A stretch of 64,000 bases of DNA from Oceanospirillum sp048268485 (GCA_048268485.1 JBLWVL010000019.1:1-64000); one strand, 5' to 3'. Counted from the first letter of the stretch, positions 8,743-17,597 are shown. Numbers and translations are program-made. Notes: generated from the sequence alone by a model not told the origin.

Positions 8743-10206
8743 ATGGCCAAGGAAACTGAACTGAAACTGGCGATCCCTATACAAGCCGGGACCTTGCTTC
8801 GCGAGCACACCGCTCTTGGTCAGGCCGTGAGTTTTGACAGCAAAACTTTGCAGAACGTTTACTACGACACTAAAGATCTGCAGTTGAATCAGGCCCGGGT
8901 TGCATTACGTATTCGTAAAGCCGGTGATCGCTTTATCCAAACGTTAAAAACCAGCGGCAGCGGCAGCGGAGGACTTCACGAACGCGGGGAGTGGGAATGG
9001 GAGCTGAGCAAACCTGAGCTGGATCTGAGCCTGATCGACGATACGCTTCTGCCGGCCCCACTGAACCTGGCAGAACTGAAAACAACACTGCAACCCGCAT
9101 TTGAAACGAACTTTACCCGGCAGCGCTGGCTACTGGATGCCCGGCATGACCACCTGAAGGCAGAGATAGAACTGGTACATGACCAGGGAGAAGTGGTTGC
9201 ACAGGGTCAGAAAGACCCCATTAGCGAAATCGAGCTGGAGCTTAAATCCGGCGATACAGACCTGCTGTTTAAGGTTGCCCATGATCTTTCAGACACGGTT
9301 CCTCTTCTGATAAGTAATATCAGTAAGGGGCAACGGGGCTTCCGGCTTTTTGCCCCAAAAAAAGCCGGACTTATACCTGATCGCGTCCCGGCCTTTGATC
9401 ACTTGCATGGTCTGATTCGTGCTGCCCAAGGCGAACTGGATCACTTTATTGCCGCCCGTGATCAACTGGCATTCAACCGCAGTTGGGCTCTGCTGGAAAA
9501 ACTGTATAACAGCCTGCGCCAGCTACGCTGGTGTCTTCTGCACCTGAGTCGTCAGGCAGATACTCCTGAGGAACTGAACCTACCAACAGCCCTGCGTTAT
9601 AAACTGCGCATGTTCAGCTATTCTTTAGAGCACCTGGTCACGCTATATCAACAAAAAGTAAGCTGGGAACGTTTGGAAAGTTGTCCCGCAGCATTGCGTA
9701 ACTGTGCTGATTTCGCCCTACTGAACGAACAGTATCAACGCCTGATGACAGCCCCTTGGGTTGGCCAGACACTACTGGAGGTGATGCAATGGCTGTATCT
9801 GATGAACCGCGAAATGCCGGAACGCAAAATAATCGACGGTGAATCCGTATTTCAGTCATTATTAAGCCGAGTACACCTTCCCCGCTACCCCACCGACAAG
9901 GTACTCTGGTTGCGCCAGCTGGCCCCTCTTCTTCATTTGACCCGCTGGATTCACTATCAGTATCCTGACCCGGCACTGGGAATTCAGAAGCTGCAGCAGC
10001 AAGCCACAACGATACAGACCTGTATTTTACGGCTTAGCGGACTCATGTCGGAAGAGGTCGCTCTGATAGGATTGCAACAGCAAGAACAGCTCAAAGAGTA
10101 TGAGGTTCTGCTGAAACGTAATCAGGATGATCAGTATGAACAGGTGCTGGAGCTGGGTCGTCATGAGCTCAGCTTCAATAGCTTGCAACAAAACTTAAAG
10201 TGCTAA
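8743..10206 (+). CDS. CYTH and CHAD domain protein, inorganic triphosphatase-like (YgiF type)
   Basis: A 487-residue cytosolic protein. The N-terminal CYTH domain (about 1-205) opens with the diagnostic ExExK motif as ETELKLAIP and holds basic and acidic strand residues that form the triphosphate tunnel. The C-terminal CHAD domain (about 215-485) is helical and rich in His, Arg and Lys; CHAD domains are known to bind polyphosphate. The pairing is that of E. coli YgiF, which hydrolyses tripolyphosphate. A GAGGA ribosome site precedes ATG 8743. It is divergent from the phosphate transport operon across Pho-box-like repeats, which supports a role in phosphate or polyphosphate metabolism. The specific substrate in vivo is uncertain. 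Confidence 0.9.
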   Translation: MAKETELKLAIPIQAGTLLREHTALGQAVSFDSKTLQNVYYDTKDLQLNQARVALRIRKAGDRFIQTLKTSGSGSGGLHERGEWEWELSKPELDLSLIDDTLLPAPLNLAELKTTLQPAFETNFTRQRWLLDARHDHLKAEIELVHDQGEVVAQGQKDPISEIELELKSGDTDLLFKVAHDLSDTVPLLISNISKGQRGFRLFAPKKAGLIPDRVPAFDHLHGLIRAAQGELDHFIAARDQLAFNRSWALLEKLYNSLRQLRWCLLHLSRQADTPEELNLPTALRYKLRMFSYSLEHLVTLYQQKVSWERLESCPAALRNCADFALLNEQYQRLMTAPWVGQTLLEVMQWLYLMNREMPERKIIDGESVFQSLLSRVHLPRYPTDKVLWLRQLAPLLHLTRWIHYQYPDPALGIQKLQQQATTIQTCILRLSGLMSEEVALIGLQQQEQLKEYEVLLKRNQDDQYEQVLELGRHELSFNSLQQNLKC

Positions 10207-10311
10207 ACTTCAGCACAGAAAGGGACAGGCACTCAAAACATCCGATCGCAACGTCAGACAGGGGCTACCTCCTGCTGGCGTTCAATACTGATGATGCAGA
10301 AACCATTATAA

Positions 10312-11304
10312 ATGAATACGGATAGTAACAACGCCCGCAATACAGGCAGTGGCGACAGCGACATGCCGGAAACCCTGAGGCAGAAGATCTATCACGTCAT
10401 CTTCGAAGCCAATACACCGATGGCCAAGGGGTTTGACCTGTGTCTTATTGTACTGATTCTGCTTAGTGTGGCGCTGGTGATGCTGGACAGTGTGCAGGCG
10501 ATACATGAGCAGTGGCATCGTGAACTCTATATTATCGAGTGGTGCCTCACCATTATCTTTACCGTTGAATACCTGCTACGGCTGTACAGTATTGGCAAAC
10601 CGCTGAAATATGCTACCAGTTTCTTTGGGTTAGTGGATCTGCTTTGCATTATTCCCACTTACCTCAGCCTATTTATCGTCGGTGCTGAGGTGTTTCTGGT
10701 AGTGCGCCTGCTGCGGGTCTTGCGGGTATTTCGCATATTGCGCCTACTGCATTACGTAGGAGAGGCCACAGCATTGGCAAAAGCGATGCAGGCCAGCCGC
10801 CGTAAAATTACCGTATTTATCCTCACTGTGCTGACGATGGTTACCGTTTTTGGCTCACTGATGTACCTGGTGGAAGGGCCGGAAGGGGGCTATACCAGTA
10901 TCCCCCGAAGCATCTACTGGGCCATCGTCACCCTTACCACCGTGGGCTATGGTGACATTACACCACAAACAAACTTTGGCCAGTTTCTCTCATCCATCGT
11001 GATGATCATGGGTTATGCCGTAATCGCAGTACCCACAGGTATCGTTACCGTGGAGCTGTCCAATACCATGAGGCGCCACATGCACCTGGTGTGTCATGGC
11101 TGTGGCGAAGAGGGGCATGATGCCGATGCGGATTACTGCAAACTCTGCGGAACAGAGCTTAGTCGTAGGGATGGCCGTAGTCGTCACCTGAAACCTATGC
11201 CGCTACCGGACCGGCAGAATTCGTCGCCGGATGAGACAAGCAGTGAAAACAATCCAGACGATGCCCCCAAAGATGAGCCGCCCACCACTCAGAAGCCCGT
11301 TTGA
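10312..11304 (+). CDS. Voltage-gated potassium channel with C-terminal zinc ribbon
   Basis: A 330-residue inner-membrane ion channel. Helices S1-S4 span about 40-160; S4 reads VVRLLRVLRVFRILRLLHY, with arginines at every third position as expected of a voltage sensor. The pore helix and selectivity filter TLTTVGYGDITP lie near residue 210, followed by S6. The soluble tail carries CHGCGEE and, about 19 residues later, YCKLCGTEL, a four-cysteine zinc-ribbon-like knuckle seen in many bacterial Kv-type proteins, then a low-complexity acidic and proline-rich end. No strong ribosome site precedes ATG 10312, so the start could be the later MPETLRQK. It lies 105 bases after the CYTH-CHAD gene and could be co-transcribed with it. 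Confidence 0.92.
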   Translation: MNTDSNNARNTGSGDSDMPETLRQKIYHVIFEANTPMAKGFDLCLIVLILLSVALVMLDSVQAIHEQWHRELYIIEWCLTIIFTVEYLLRLYSIGKPLKYATSFFGLVDLLCIIPTYLSLFIVGAEVFLVVRLLRVLRVFRILRLLHYVGEATALAKAMQASRRKITVFILTVLTMVTVFGSLMYLVEGPEGGYTSIPRSIYWAIVTLTTVGYGDITPQTNFGQFLSSIVMIMGYAVIAVPTGIVTVELSNTMRRHMHLVCHGCGEEGHDADADYCKLCGTELSRRDGRSRHLKPMPLPDRQNSSPDETSSENNPDDAPKDEPPTTQKPV

Positions 11305-11313
11305 ACAAAACGC

Positions 11314-11341
11314 AAAAAGGCCAGCACAAGCTGACCTTTTT
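11314..11341. terminator. Terminator after the potassium channel gene
   Basis: AAAAAGGCCAGC pairs with GCTGACCTTTTT (one mismatch) around a short loop, nine bases after the channel stop codon. The A and T tracts make it potentially bidirectional, serving also the convergent DUF3087 gene. Confidence 0.8.
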
Positions 11342-11400
11342 GAGTTTACGGCCCCCCGGATAAAACCCTACACAGATCCGGCTCCAGTAAAAATACCGCT

Positions 11401-11925
11401 TTAACCCGCAAACCGTTTGGCGACAGCTTCGATAAATTCCGGCTGAAGATCTATTAACACTTCTTCTTTAAGAGACTCAGACAAACCTTCAATAAAAACA
11501 TCCCGCTCTTTAACCAACTCAGAGTGACCGTATTCATTGCTTTCCAGGTAATAGACCTGCATCAGACCCTCATAGTAAAAGCGTAAAATGCGCTGTGCAT
11601 CCTCATCACCCGCTGCAACACCCTTTTTCAGCTTATGCATCCGGTTAGTTGTTCGCGCCAGCATACGCTTCAGACGGAAAACATAGAGCAGATCCGTCAA
11701 TCGGGGATCATTTTTATAAAAAGAAAGCACAAGACTCGTGACCAGCACACCCACAAGAACGCCTGCCAGATTAAGATAGAAGTTTCCGCCCTCGGGATTT
11801 CCCCAGTTATGTACCAGAAACTGACCACTGGCCATAGCTGTTAGGGCAAAACAAACAATCAGTACCAGACTGACTTTTCGGCTCAGCTTTAAATAGTTTT
11901 GCTTATCAATCTCTTGTATCTGCAT
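11401..11925 (-). CDS. DUF3087-type inner-membrane protein
   Basis: A 174-residue protein with two close membrane segments (about 17-37 and 47-68; SLVLIVCFALTAMASGQFLV and NLAGVLVGVLVTSLVLSF) and a charged, helical cytosolic C-terminal half (RLKRMLARTTNRMHKLKKG, DLQPEFIEAVAKRFAG). I match it from memory to the DUF3087 family of marine gammaproteobacteria and pseudomonads, whose function is unknown. It stands alone between convergent and divergent neighbours. A CCTC-like complement just before the start gives an AGAGGGA ribosome site. No catalytic motif is visible. Confidence 0.7.
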   Translation of the reverse strand: MQIQEIDKQNYLKLSRKVSLVLIVCFALTAMASGQFLVHNWGNPEGGNFYLNLAGVLVGVLVTSLVLSFYKNDPRLTDLLYVFRLKRMLARTTNRMHKLKKGVAAGDEDAQRILRFYYEGLMQVYYLESNEYGHSELVKERDVFIEGLSESLKEEVLIDLQPEFIEAVAKRFAG

Positions 11926-12052
11926 GATTCCCTCTTTTTGGGTGAAATAGCCACCTCTTGATCCGCCGTGCTATTTTAGCCCTAATTTGATAGCGGCACC
12001 CAGTAAAGGTTTCTCAATCGAATAAAAACCAAAGCTTAAGGCGGTATGACTG

Positions 12053-13549
12053 ATGACCCCGAAAAACCTGATGCACCTGCTTTCCAATAATCACGCATCC
12101 CATATTCTGCTGGAACAGCTGGCCCACGCATGTCAGGGCTCACTGGTGATCGACCGCCAATGCCGTATCGTCTGGATCAGCGACGCCTATCGTAAATTGC
12201 TCGAATTGCCAGACTCACTGGACCCGACCGGAACACCGGTGGAACAGCTATTACCGACCTCTCAGATGCCAAGGGTCGTACAAACCGGTAAGCCGATGTT
12301 TGTTGATCTTATGGAGATCAACGGCCACTGGTGCGTAGTCAATCGCTTGCCGCTGCGCAGCGAATCCGGTGATATTGTCGGAGCACTGGGGTTGATCTTC
12401 CACAATGATCTGGATGAACTTCAGCCACTTTTTGATAAATTTGCCCGTCTGCGTCGCCGCTTTGAAAAAGAAAACCTGCTACGCACCAGCCGCTACCAAC
12501 TGAATGATATCATCGGCCAGTCTCCTCAGATCACCCAGATGAAACGTCAGGCGCAACGGGCCGCTCAGCTGGATACCACCTTGCTGCTATTAGGCGAAAC
12601 CGGAACCGGTAAAGAGTTATTGGCACAGGGAATTCATCAGGCATCACCCAGGCGCAACGCCCCTTTTGTCGGTATTAATATGGCAGCCCTGCCGGAGCCA
12701 CTGGCAGAAGCAGAACTCTTTGGTACGGCAGCCGGTGCCTATACCGGCGCAGACCGCAAAGGCCGGATTGGTAAGGTTCAGCTGGCAGATGGAGGCACCC
12801 TGTTCCTGGATGAGATCGCCGAAATGCCACTGGCGATGCAGGCCAAACTACTCCGGGTTTTACAGGAGCGGGAGGTTGAAGCCCTCGGCTCCAACCGGCT
12901 GATCAGCGTGGATGTCCGTATTATCGCAGCAACCTCAAAGAACCTTGCTGAACTGGTGGAGCAAGGGTTGTTCCGCGCTGATCTCTACTATCGGCTTCAC
13001 GTTCTGCCGATTCATCTGCCGCCACTACGCCAGCGTCAGGGAGATATTGCCCTGCTAGCCCACTACCTGCTGCAGGATATTCAGCGCCAGACGCAGCTGC
13101 CCGAGCTTCAACTATCTGACGCTGCACTGCATTGGCTTAACGATTATCACTGGCCGGGCAATGTCAGAGAACTGCGCAATCGTTTAGAACGGGCCTGTGT
13201 AATGGCTGAGGGCGAACAGATCAATCCACAGGATCTGGGCTCTGATGACCCGATTTCTGCCCTCGATACCATTTCCACCCATCACCCCGGCACTACGTTG
13301 CCAGTCATACCAGAGACAGGTACTGCTGCATCTGCAGCGTTATCGAATCAGCAAAGTGATTCCTCTTCTGCTAAGCCCGCGCCAACGGACCTTAAAAGCC
13401 TTCAGCAACAGTATGAATGCCAACTGTTGCAGGAAACCCTTGATCGTCATCAGGGCAATCGCACCTTAGCAGCAGAAAGCCTGGGCATCTCCCGGGCAAC
13501 CTTATACAACCGCCTGAAGCGCTGTCAGCAACACCAGAAAAGCGTCTAA
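12053..13549 (+). CDS. Sigma-54-dependent activator (PAS, AAA+, Fis-type HTH)
   Basis: A 498-residue enhancer-binding protein. An N-terminal PAS-like sensor (about 20-125, GSLVIDRQCRIVWISDAYRKLL) replaces a receiver domain, so control is by ligand or redox rather than by a kinase. The AAA+ core has Walker A GETGTGKE, the sigma-54 contact loop as GAYTGA (usual GAFTGA), Walker B GGTLFLDEIAEMP and the sensor stretch DYHWPGNVRELRNRLERA. A Fis-like helix-turn-helix ends the protein (GNRTLAAESLGISRATLYNRLKR). It lies directly before a CoA-transferase gene whose promoter has a sigma-54-like element and a palindrome, so that gene is the obvious target. Confidence 0.93.
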   Translation: MTPKNLMHLLSNNHASHILLEQLAHACQGSLVIDRQCRIVWISDAYRKLLELPDSLDPTGTPVEQLLPTSQMPRVVQTGKPMFVDLMEINGHWCVVNRLPLRSESGDIVGALGLIFHNDLDELQPLFDKFARLRRRFEKENLLRTSRYQLNDIIGQSPQITQMKRQAQRAAQLDTTLLLLGETGTGKELLAQGIHQASPRRNAPFVGINMAALPEPLAEAELFGTAAGAYTGADRKGRIGKVQLADGGTLFLDEIAEMPLAMQAKLLRVLQEREVEALGSNRLISVDVRIIAATSKNLAELVEQGLFRADLYYRLHVLPIHLPPLRQRQGDIALLAHYLLQDIQRQTQLPELQLSDAALHWLNDYHWPGNVRELRNRLERACVMAEGEQINPQDLGSDDPISALDTISTHHPGTTLPVIPETGTAASAALSNQQSDSSSAKPAPTDLKSLQQQYECQLLQETLDRHQGNRTLAAESLGISRATLYNRLKRCQQHQKSV

Positions 13550-13563
13550 GAAAAACAAAAACA

Positions 13564-13579
13564 GTCTAAAAAGTTAGAC
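13564..13579. promoter_or_regulatory. Candidate upstream activator site for the sigma-54 regulator
   Basis: GTCTAA-AAAG-TTAGAC is a perfect 6+4+6 inverted repeat just after the activator stop codon and about 90 bp before the sigma-54-like promoter. That distance is typical for an enhancer site. It is too short and lacks the T-run of a terminator. Confidence 0.5.
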
Positions 13580-13664
13580 AATAGTAAAACATATGATACA
13601 ACCGCCTCACCCACCCATGTTTAAAACTACGATAACTCTTTGTTTTAACTAGATTTAAGTAAAC

Positions 13665-13680
13665 TGGCCTGAACCTTGTA
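13665..13680 (+). promoter_or_regulatory. Sigma-54-type promoter of the CoA-transferase gene
   Basis: TGGCCTGAACCTTGTA fits the -24/-12 pattern TGGCAC-N5-TTGCA with exact spacing and 9 of 11 consensus positions. It lies about 85 bases before the ATG of the CoA-transferase and follows a gene for a sigma-54 activator, which strengthens the call. Confidence 0.65.
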
Positions 13681-13766
13681 CTAACTGACTCCAGATACGG
13701 CTCTGACAGAGCCTGCGTTTACACTTTTCAAGATTCAAAAACAAAAATAATCTGAGAGTTCTGACA

Positions 13767-15410
13767 ATGGATAAGTTAATCAGCGCCGAACAGGCCGCTC
13801 AGCTCATCGACGACAGCGTAACCATCTCAACCGGCGGTTTTATTGGTATCGGTTTTGCCGAAACTCTGGCTAAAGCAATCGAAAAACGCTTTCTTGAAAC
13901 CGGTCACCCTAACAACCTCTCTCTCGTTTATGCCGCGGGTCAGGGGGATGCTCAAACCCGCGGCCTGAACCACTTTGCTCACAAGGGCCTGGTAAAAAAA
14001 GTTTTGGGCGGACACTGGGGGCTCGCTCCGGAACTTGGTCGTATGGCAATGAATAACGAAATTGCGGCCTACAACCTGCCTCAGGGAGTAATCTGCCATC
14101 TGTATCGCGATATTGCAGCAGGAAAGCCCGGCACCCTGACCCGCGTTGGTTTGCACACGTTTGTCGACCCACGCCAGGAGGGCGGCAAAGTAAATCAGGT
14201 CAGCGAAGAAGATCATGTACAGCTGATGCCGATTAATGGCGAGGATTACCTGTTATACAAAAGCTTTCCGCTGGATGTGGCTCTGCTTCGCGGCACCACA
14301 GCCGATGCTGAAGGTAATATCTCCATGGAGCGCGAAGCCCTGCCCCTTGATGGCCTTGCTATCGCCCAAGCGGTTCATAACTGCGGCGGCAAAGTCTTTG
14401 TTCAGGTCGAGCGCCTTACCGAACAACATCAGCTGACGCCGGACCGGGTTCGTATTCCGGCAAGCCTGGTGGATTACGTTATTATCGCCCCCGCCGAAGA
14501 TCATCCGCAAACCTTTGCCGAAAGCTACAACCCAGCCTACGCAGGAGAGACTCGCGTTCCCCAGACCCAGGTCAATCCCGTCGAACTGGATGCCCGCAAG
14601 GTGATAGCCCGCCGTGCATTGCTTGAGCTGAAAAAAGGTGGTGTCATCAATCTGGGCATCGGCATGCCGGAAGTGGTGTCACAGGTTGCGGCAGAGGAAG
14701 GCCTTCTGAACAGTTTCACTCTCAGCGTTGAACCCGGAGGTATCGGCGGACAACCCGCCAGCGGCCTCAGTTTTGGCGCAGTGACCAACGCCACTTCAGT
14801 TATCGACCAACCAGCCCAGTTTGATTTCTATGATGGCGGCGGCCTGGATCAGGCCTTTTTAGGACTTGCGGAAACCTGCCCGCAAGGGCATGTTAATGTG
14901 AGCCGGTTTGGCTCGAAACTAGCGGGAGCTGGTGGTTTTATCAACATTACTCAAAATACCCGGGAAGTCTTTTTCCTCGGCACCTTTACCTCCGGCAAAC
15001 AGGAGCTGGCCTTTGAAGAAGAGTCTCTGCAGGTGCTCAGCAACGGCAAACAGAAGAAGTTCTGTCAATCGGTGCAACAGATCACCTTTAATGGAAAATA
15101 CGCCGGCCAGAAGAGACAGAAAGTAACCTTTATCACTGAACGGGCCGTATTTCGCCTGACTGAAAACGGCTTACAATTGACAGAGGTCGCACCAGGTGTT
15201 GATCTGGAAAACGATATTCTGGCACAGATGGATTTCAGACCGGAAATTGCTGAAGACCTGATTGAGATGGATCATCGCCTGTTTCGTAAAAGCCCGATGA
15301 ATATACGCTATCCGGGAAGCACACCGGTAAAGCAGCTTCGCTCCATGCTTAAGAAGGCTTCCCATCAGGCCGCCTTTCCTAAGCCCGAAGCATCAGCCCT
15401 GGCTATTTAG
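13767..15410 (+). CDS. Fused acyl-CoA:acetate / 3-oxoacid CoA-transferase (YdiF/Pct-like)
   Basis: Transfers CoA between acyl-CoA and a carboxylic acid such as acetate, propionate or acetoacetate. The 547 residues join the alpha-type domain (about 1-280, STGGFIGIGFAETLAKAIE) and beta-type domain (about 285-530, GGVINLGIGMPEVVSQVAAEEG) in one chain, as in E. coli YdiF and propionate CoA-transferase. The conserved SVEPGGIGG segment (about 322-330) holds the glutamate that forms the CoA thioester. It sits alone behind a sigma-54-like promoter and ends in a terminator, so it is probably induced by a short-chain acid sensed by the preceding regulator. The real substrate cannot be told from sequence. 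Confidence 0.88.
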   Translation: MDKLISAEQAAQLIDDSVTISTGGFIGIGFAETLAKAIEKRFLETGHPNNLSLVYAAGQGDAQTRGLNHFAHKGLVKKVLGGHWGLAPELGRMAMNNEIAAYNLPQGVICHLYRDIAAGKPGTLTRVGLHTFVDPRQEGGKVNQVSEEDHVQLMPINGEDYLLYKSFPLDVALLRGTTADAEGNISMEREALPLDGLAIAQAVHNCGGKVFVQVERLTEQHQLTPDRVRIPASLVDYVIIAPAEDHPQTFAESYNPAYAGETRVPQTQVNPVELDARKVIARRALLELKKGGVINLGIGMPEVVSQVAAEEGLLNSFTLSVEPGGIGGQPASGLSFGAVTNATSVIDQPAQFDFYDGGGLDQAFLGLAETCPQGHVNVSRFGSKLAGAGGFINITQNTREVFFLGTFTSGKQELAFEEESLQVLSNGKQKKFCQSVQQITFNGKYAGQKRQKVTFITERAVFRLTENGLQLTEVAPGVDLENDILAQMDFRPEIAEDLIEMDHRLFRKSPMNIRYPGSTPVKQLRSMLKKASHQAAFPKPEASALAI

Positions 15411-15434
15411 ACTGCTTTTAACCAGATCACAAAA

Positions 15435-15474
15435 AAAGCAGATAGCAAATCACTCAGGGTTCGCTGTCTGCTTT
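15435..15474. terminator. Terminator after the CoA-transferase gene
   Basis: AAAGCAGATAGC pairs with GCTGTCTGCTTT around a 16-base loop, with an A-run before and T-rich sequence after. It separates the convergent CoA-transferase gene and the 15495-15797 gene and can serve both. Confidence 0.8.
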
Positions 15475-15494
15475 GTTAATACTTAAGGTCAGAA

Positions 15495-15797
15495 TCAGTG
15501 ATGGGTATCGCCGGCTACGGGCTGGCCGGTCATCAGTTTGGTGACGTACTCTGCACGGCTGCTGCTATTAACCGTACGCTCCTTCTCATTGCACCATGCA
15601 ATCAACTCTTCCACATCCACCGGAACCTTCACAACATCAATTCCCTTGGCTGAAAACGTTTCTATCATCTCCTCGGTCTTTCTCACCCAATCATGCCAGT
15701 CACTTTCCAGCATATCGGCATCCTCGGTAACCTCCAGAAAACGCTGCCACTGATCTTCTTTAATCCAACAAATACCCGCCTGATGCTGTATCGCCAT
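15495..15797 (-). CDS. Small conserved-looking hypothetical protein
   Basis: A 100-residue soluble protein, not recognised. It is rich in Trp, Glu and Asp (MAIQHQAGICWIKEDQWQRF, LESDWHDWVRKTEEMIETFS, DVEELIAWCNEKERTVN), predicted alpha/beta with two amphipathic helices, with no signal peptide or membrane segment. The ATG is preceded by AGGACAGGATT, an excellent ribosome site, and the coding sequence has the base composition of its neighbours, so I take it to be real. The tail ends GDTHH. A perfect 8-bp inverted repeat lies about 40 bases upstream and could be its operator. No function is proposed. Confidence 0.75.
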   Translation of the reverse strand: MAIQHQAGICWIKEDQWQRFLEVTEDADMLESDWHDWVRKTEEMIETFSAKGIDVVKVPVDVEELIAWCNEKERTVNSSSRAEYVTKLMTGQPVAGDTHH

Positions 15798-15836
15798 AAT
15801 CCTGTCCTGTTATGCGCAAGGTAACTGAAACGCGCC

Positions 15837-15858
15837 CTGCAGCACGATATTGCTGCAG
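15837..15858. repeat. Inverted repeat upstream of the small hypothetical gene
   Basis: CTGCAGCA-CGATAT-TGCTGCAG is a perfect 8+6+8 inverted repeat in the 253-base divergent region between the 15495-15797 gene and the ECF sigma gene. No T-run follows on either strand, so an operator is more likely than a terminator. The rest of the region shows no clear feature. Confidence 0.45.
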
Positions 15859-16050
15859 CTCATAAACGCAAAATGAATACCAGACCCTAACACAGTTTAA
15901 TCCGTGATTTCAGTGACCCTGTCCAGTCTTTCTGCACAGAGTATTAATCAGAGCAATATTCAACGCCACAACCGGGCATCTTACTTTAATCGCTGTTTTG
16001 GCATTATCACTTTTTGAGGCACAATAGCAGCACATGATAAGAGAGCCATT

Positions 16051-16617
16051 ATGAAATCAGAGACTCTGGAACCAACCCATCTGAAAAAATTGCTCACTCG
16101 CTGTCAGCAGCAAGACCCCAAGGCACTGAAGTCGCTATATAAAGCTACGTCTTCGCATCTGTTTGCGGTTTTGCTGCGTATCTTACGTAATGAGAGCCAT
16201 GCGGAAGATTGCCTGCAGCAAGTGTTTATGAAAATCTGGAATAGCGCGGGCCAGTATAACTCTGACATTGCTCGCCCAATGACCTGGATGAATACGATCG
16301 CCCGTAATCAGGCTCTGGACTGGCTGCGCCGTTATAAAAATGATCAGCTGAACGACAGCGATGATGTATTGCTGCAGCAGGAAGATCCGACCAGGCAAAC
16401 AGACTCACTGGCTCAGCAATGGCAAAACTCCGACAAGGTACATCATTGCCTTCAGGAACTGAAAGATGCCCAGCGGCAATGTATCGAGCTGGCTTATTTT
16501 GAAGGCCATAGTCATCAGGAGCTGTCTGAACGGCTGGACCAACCGCTTGGTACTGTAAAAACCTGGATCCGTCGCGGTCTTGAGAGGTTAAAATCATGTC
16601 TGACCCCCATCATATAA
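16051..16617 (+). CDS. ECF-type RNA polymerase sigma factor
   Basis: A 188-residue group 4 sigma factor. Region 2 (about 25-95) includes ESHAEDCLQQVFMKIWNSAG and MTWMNTIARNQALDWLRRYK; region 4 (about 125-185) includes QRQCIELAYFEGHSHQELSERLDQPLGTVKTWIRRGLERLK, the helix-turn-helix that reads the -35. This pattern belongs to the SigK/RpoE-like group that pairs with RskA-type anti-sigma factors. The anti-sigma gene follows with a 22-base overlap, which couples their translation. Such pairs usually control envelope or oxidative stress genes and often their own promoter; no target is evident in this window. Confidence 0.95.
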   Translation: MKSETLEPTHLKKLLTRCQQQDPKALKSLYKATSSHLFAVLLRILRNESHAEDCLQQVFMKIWNSAGQYNSDIARPMTWMNTIARNQALDWLRRYKNDQLNDSDDVLLQQEDPTRQTDSLAQQWQNSDKVHHCLQELKDAQRQCIELAYFEGHSHQELSERLDQPLGTVKTWIRRGLERLKSCLTPII

Positions 16618-17324
16618 CCGAGCCTTATGACCTGACTCTGCCAGAGCAACGTCATCTGGCTGCCGGAGAATATGTGCTCAATACCCTACCCCCAAAGGAA
16701 AAAGCTTCCTTTGAAGCTCTGATGGCCTTCAGTCCCGATCTGCAGGCTGATGTACAGCAGTGGCGGGAGCAACTACAGATTCTGGACGCCAGTTTAAAAC
16801 CCGTTCAGCCGCCAGCACACCTGTGGAAAAAGATAGAGCAGCAAATCAAACCATCCAGGAGTGGCTTCAGCCTGAAATTCTGGCAATTGTCAGCCATGGT
16901 TTCCTTCTCATTTTCTCTGGCATTAGCAACGGTTCTTTTAATTAAGCCACCGATGATGAACACAGACACGGCTGATCACCTCTATGTCGTCAACTCCCCC
17001 GAACAAAAGCCGGCATGGCTGGTAAACACCAGCATGGACCGCAGTCATCTTATGGTGCAGACCGTCAAACCTGCTTCTTTACCGGACGGCAAAGTATGCA
17101 AGCTCTGGCTTAAAGTTGGAGATCAATACGCAATGGTTGGTATTCTGCCTCACTCGGGCCTGAGCAAGCTGAATGTCCCCCAGTGGATGCAAAACCAGCT
17201 GGTCAACGCTCAGATTATTGTCAGCGTTGACCCAATGGATAGCGATAACAACCCGGATGAAATGGGGCCGGTTGTGGATAAAGGCGGCTTTATGCCCTTA
17301 GAAGGGTCTTTACGTAGGTTCTGA
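16596..17324 (+). CDS. RskA-type membrane anti-sigma factor
   Basis: A 242-residue single-pass membrane protein that would hold the preceding sigma factor at the inner membrane. The N-terminal cytosolic part (about 1-85) contains HLAAGEYVLNTLPPKEKASFEALM and PPAHLWKKIEQQI, typical of RskA/ChrR-like anti-sigma domains without the HxxxCxxC zinc motif. A membrane helix follows (about 96-117, LSAMVSFSFSLALATVLLIK), then a periplasmic domain (about 120-242) with KVCKLWLKVGDQYAMVGILP and a polar end, as in RskA. It starts inside the sigma gene, out of frame. The presumed release signal is unknown. Confidence 0.9.
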   Translation: MSDPHHITEPYDLTLPEQRHLAAGEYVLNTLPPKEKASFEALMAFSPDLQADVQQWREQLQILDASLKPVQPPAHLWKKIEQQIKPSRSGFSLKFWQLSAMVSFSFSLALATVLLIKPPMMNTDTADHLYVVNSPEQKPAWLVNTSMDRSHLMVQTVKPASLPDGKVCKLWLKVGDQYAMVGILPHSGLSKLNVPQWMQNQLVNAQIIVSVDPMDSDNNPDEMGPVVDKGGFMPLEGSLRRF

Positions 17325-17357
17325 CAATCTCAAAATAGACTCAACAATAAAACGTAT

Positions 17358-17388
17358 AAAAAACGGTGCTGATCGCACCGTTTTTTTT
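17358..17388 (+). terminator. Terminator of the sigma/anti-sigma operon
   Basis: A 7-bp stem ACGGTGC/GCACCGT with a five-base loop is followed by eight T residues and preceded by A residues, 33 bases after the anti-sigma stop. Confidence 0.9.
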
Positions 17389-17597
17389 GTTATTCAGAAT
17401 CAGTTCTTCTATAGAGAAAAAAACTGTCTTAAGGCAATTTCCCAACACTATTCATACGCGTTGAAACATGCAATGTAACAGAAAGTTTAAAGATTCATTG
17501 CTAAAATGAGTTATTAAGACCTTAAGTCCGAATGCTTACATACAGCATATGGTCAACTGCAACTATATCCACCTAAGCTTAGCCCAAAAGGAGTGTT

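Noticed and set aside
9638..10009. 123-codon minus-strand frame inside the CYTH-CHAD gene
   Set aside because: It is the antisense shadow of a well-supported coding region, with no ribosome site.
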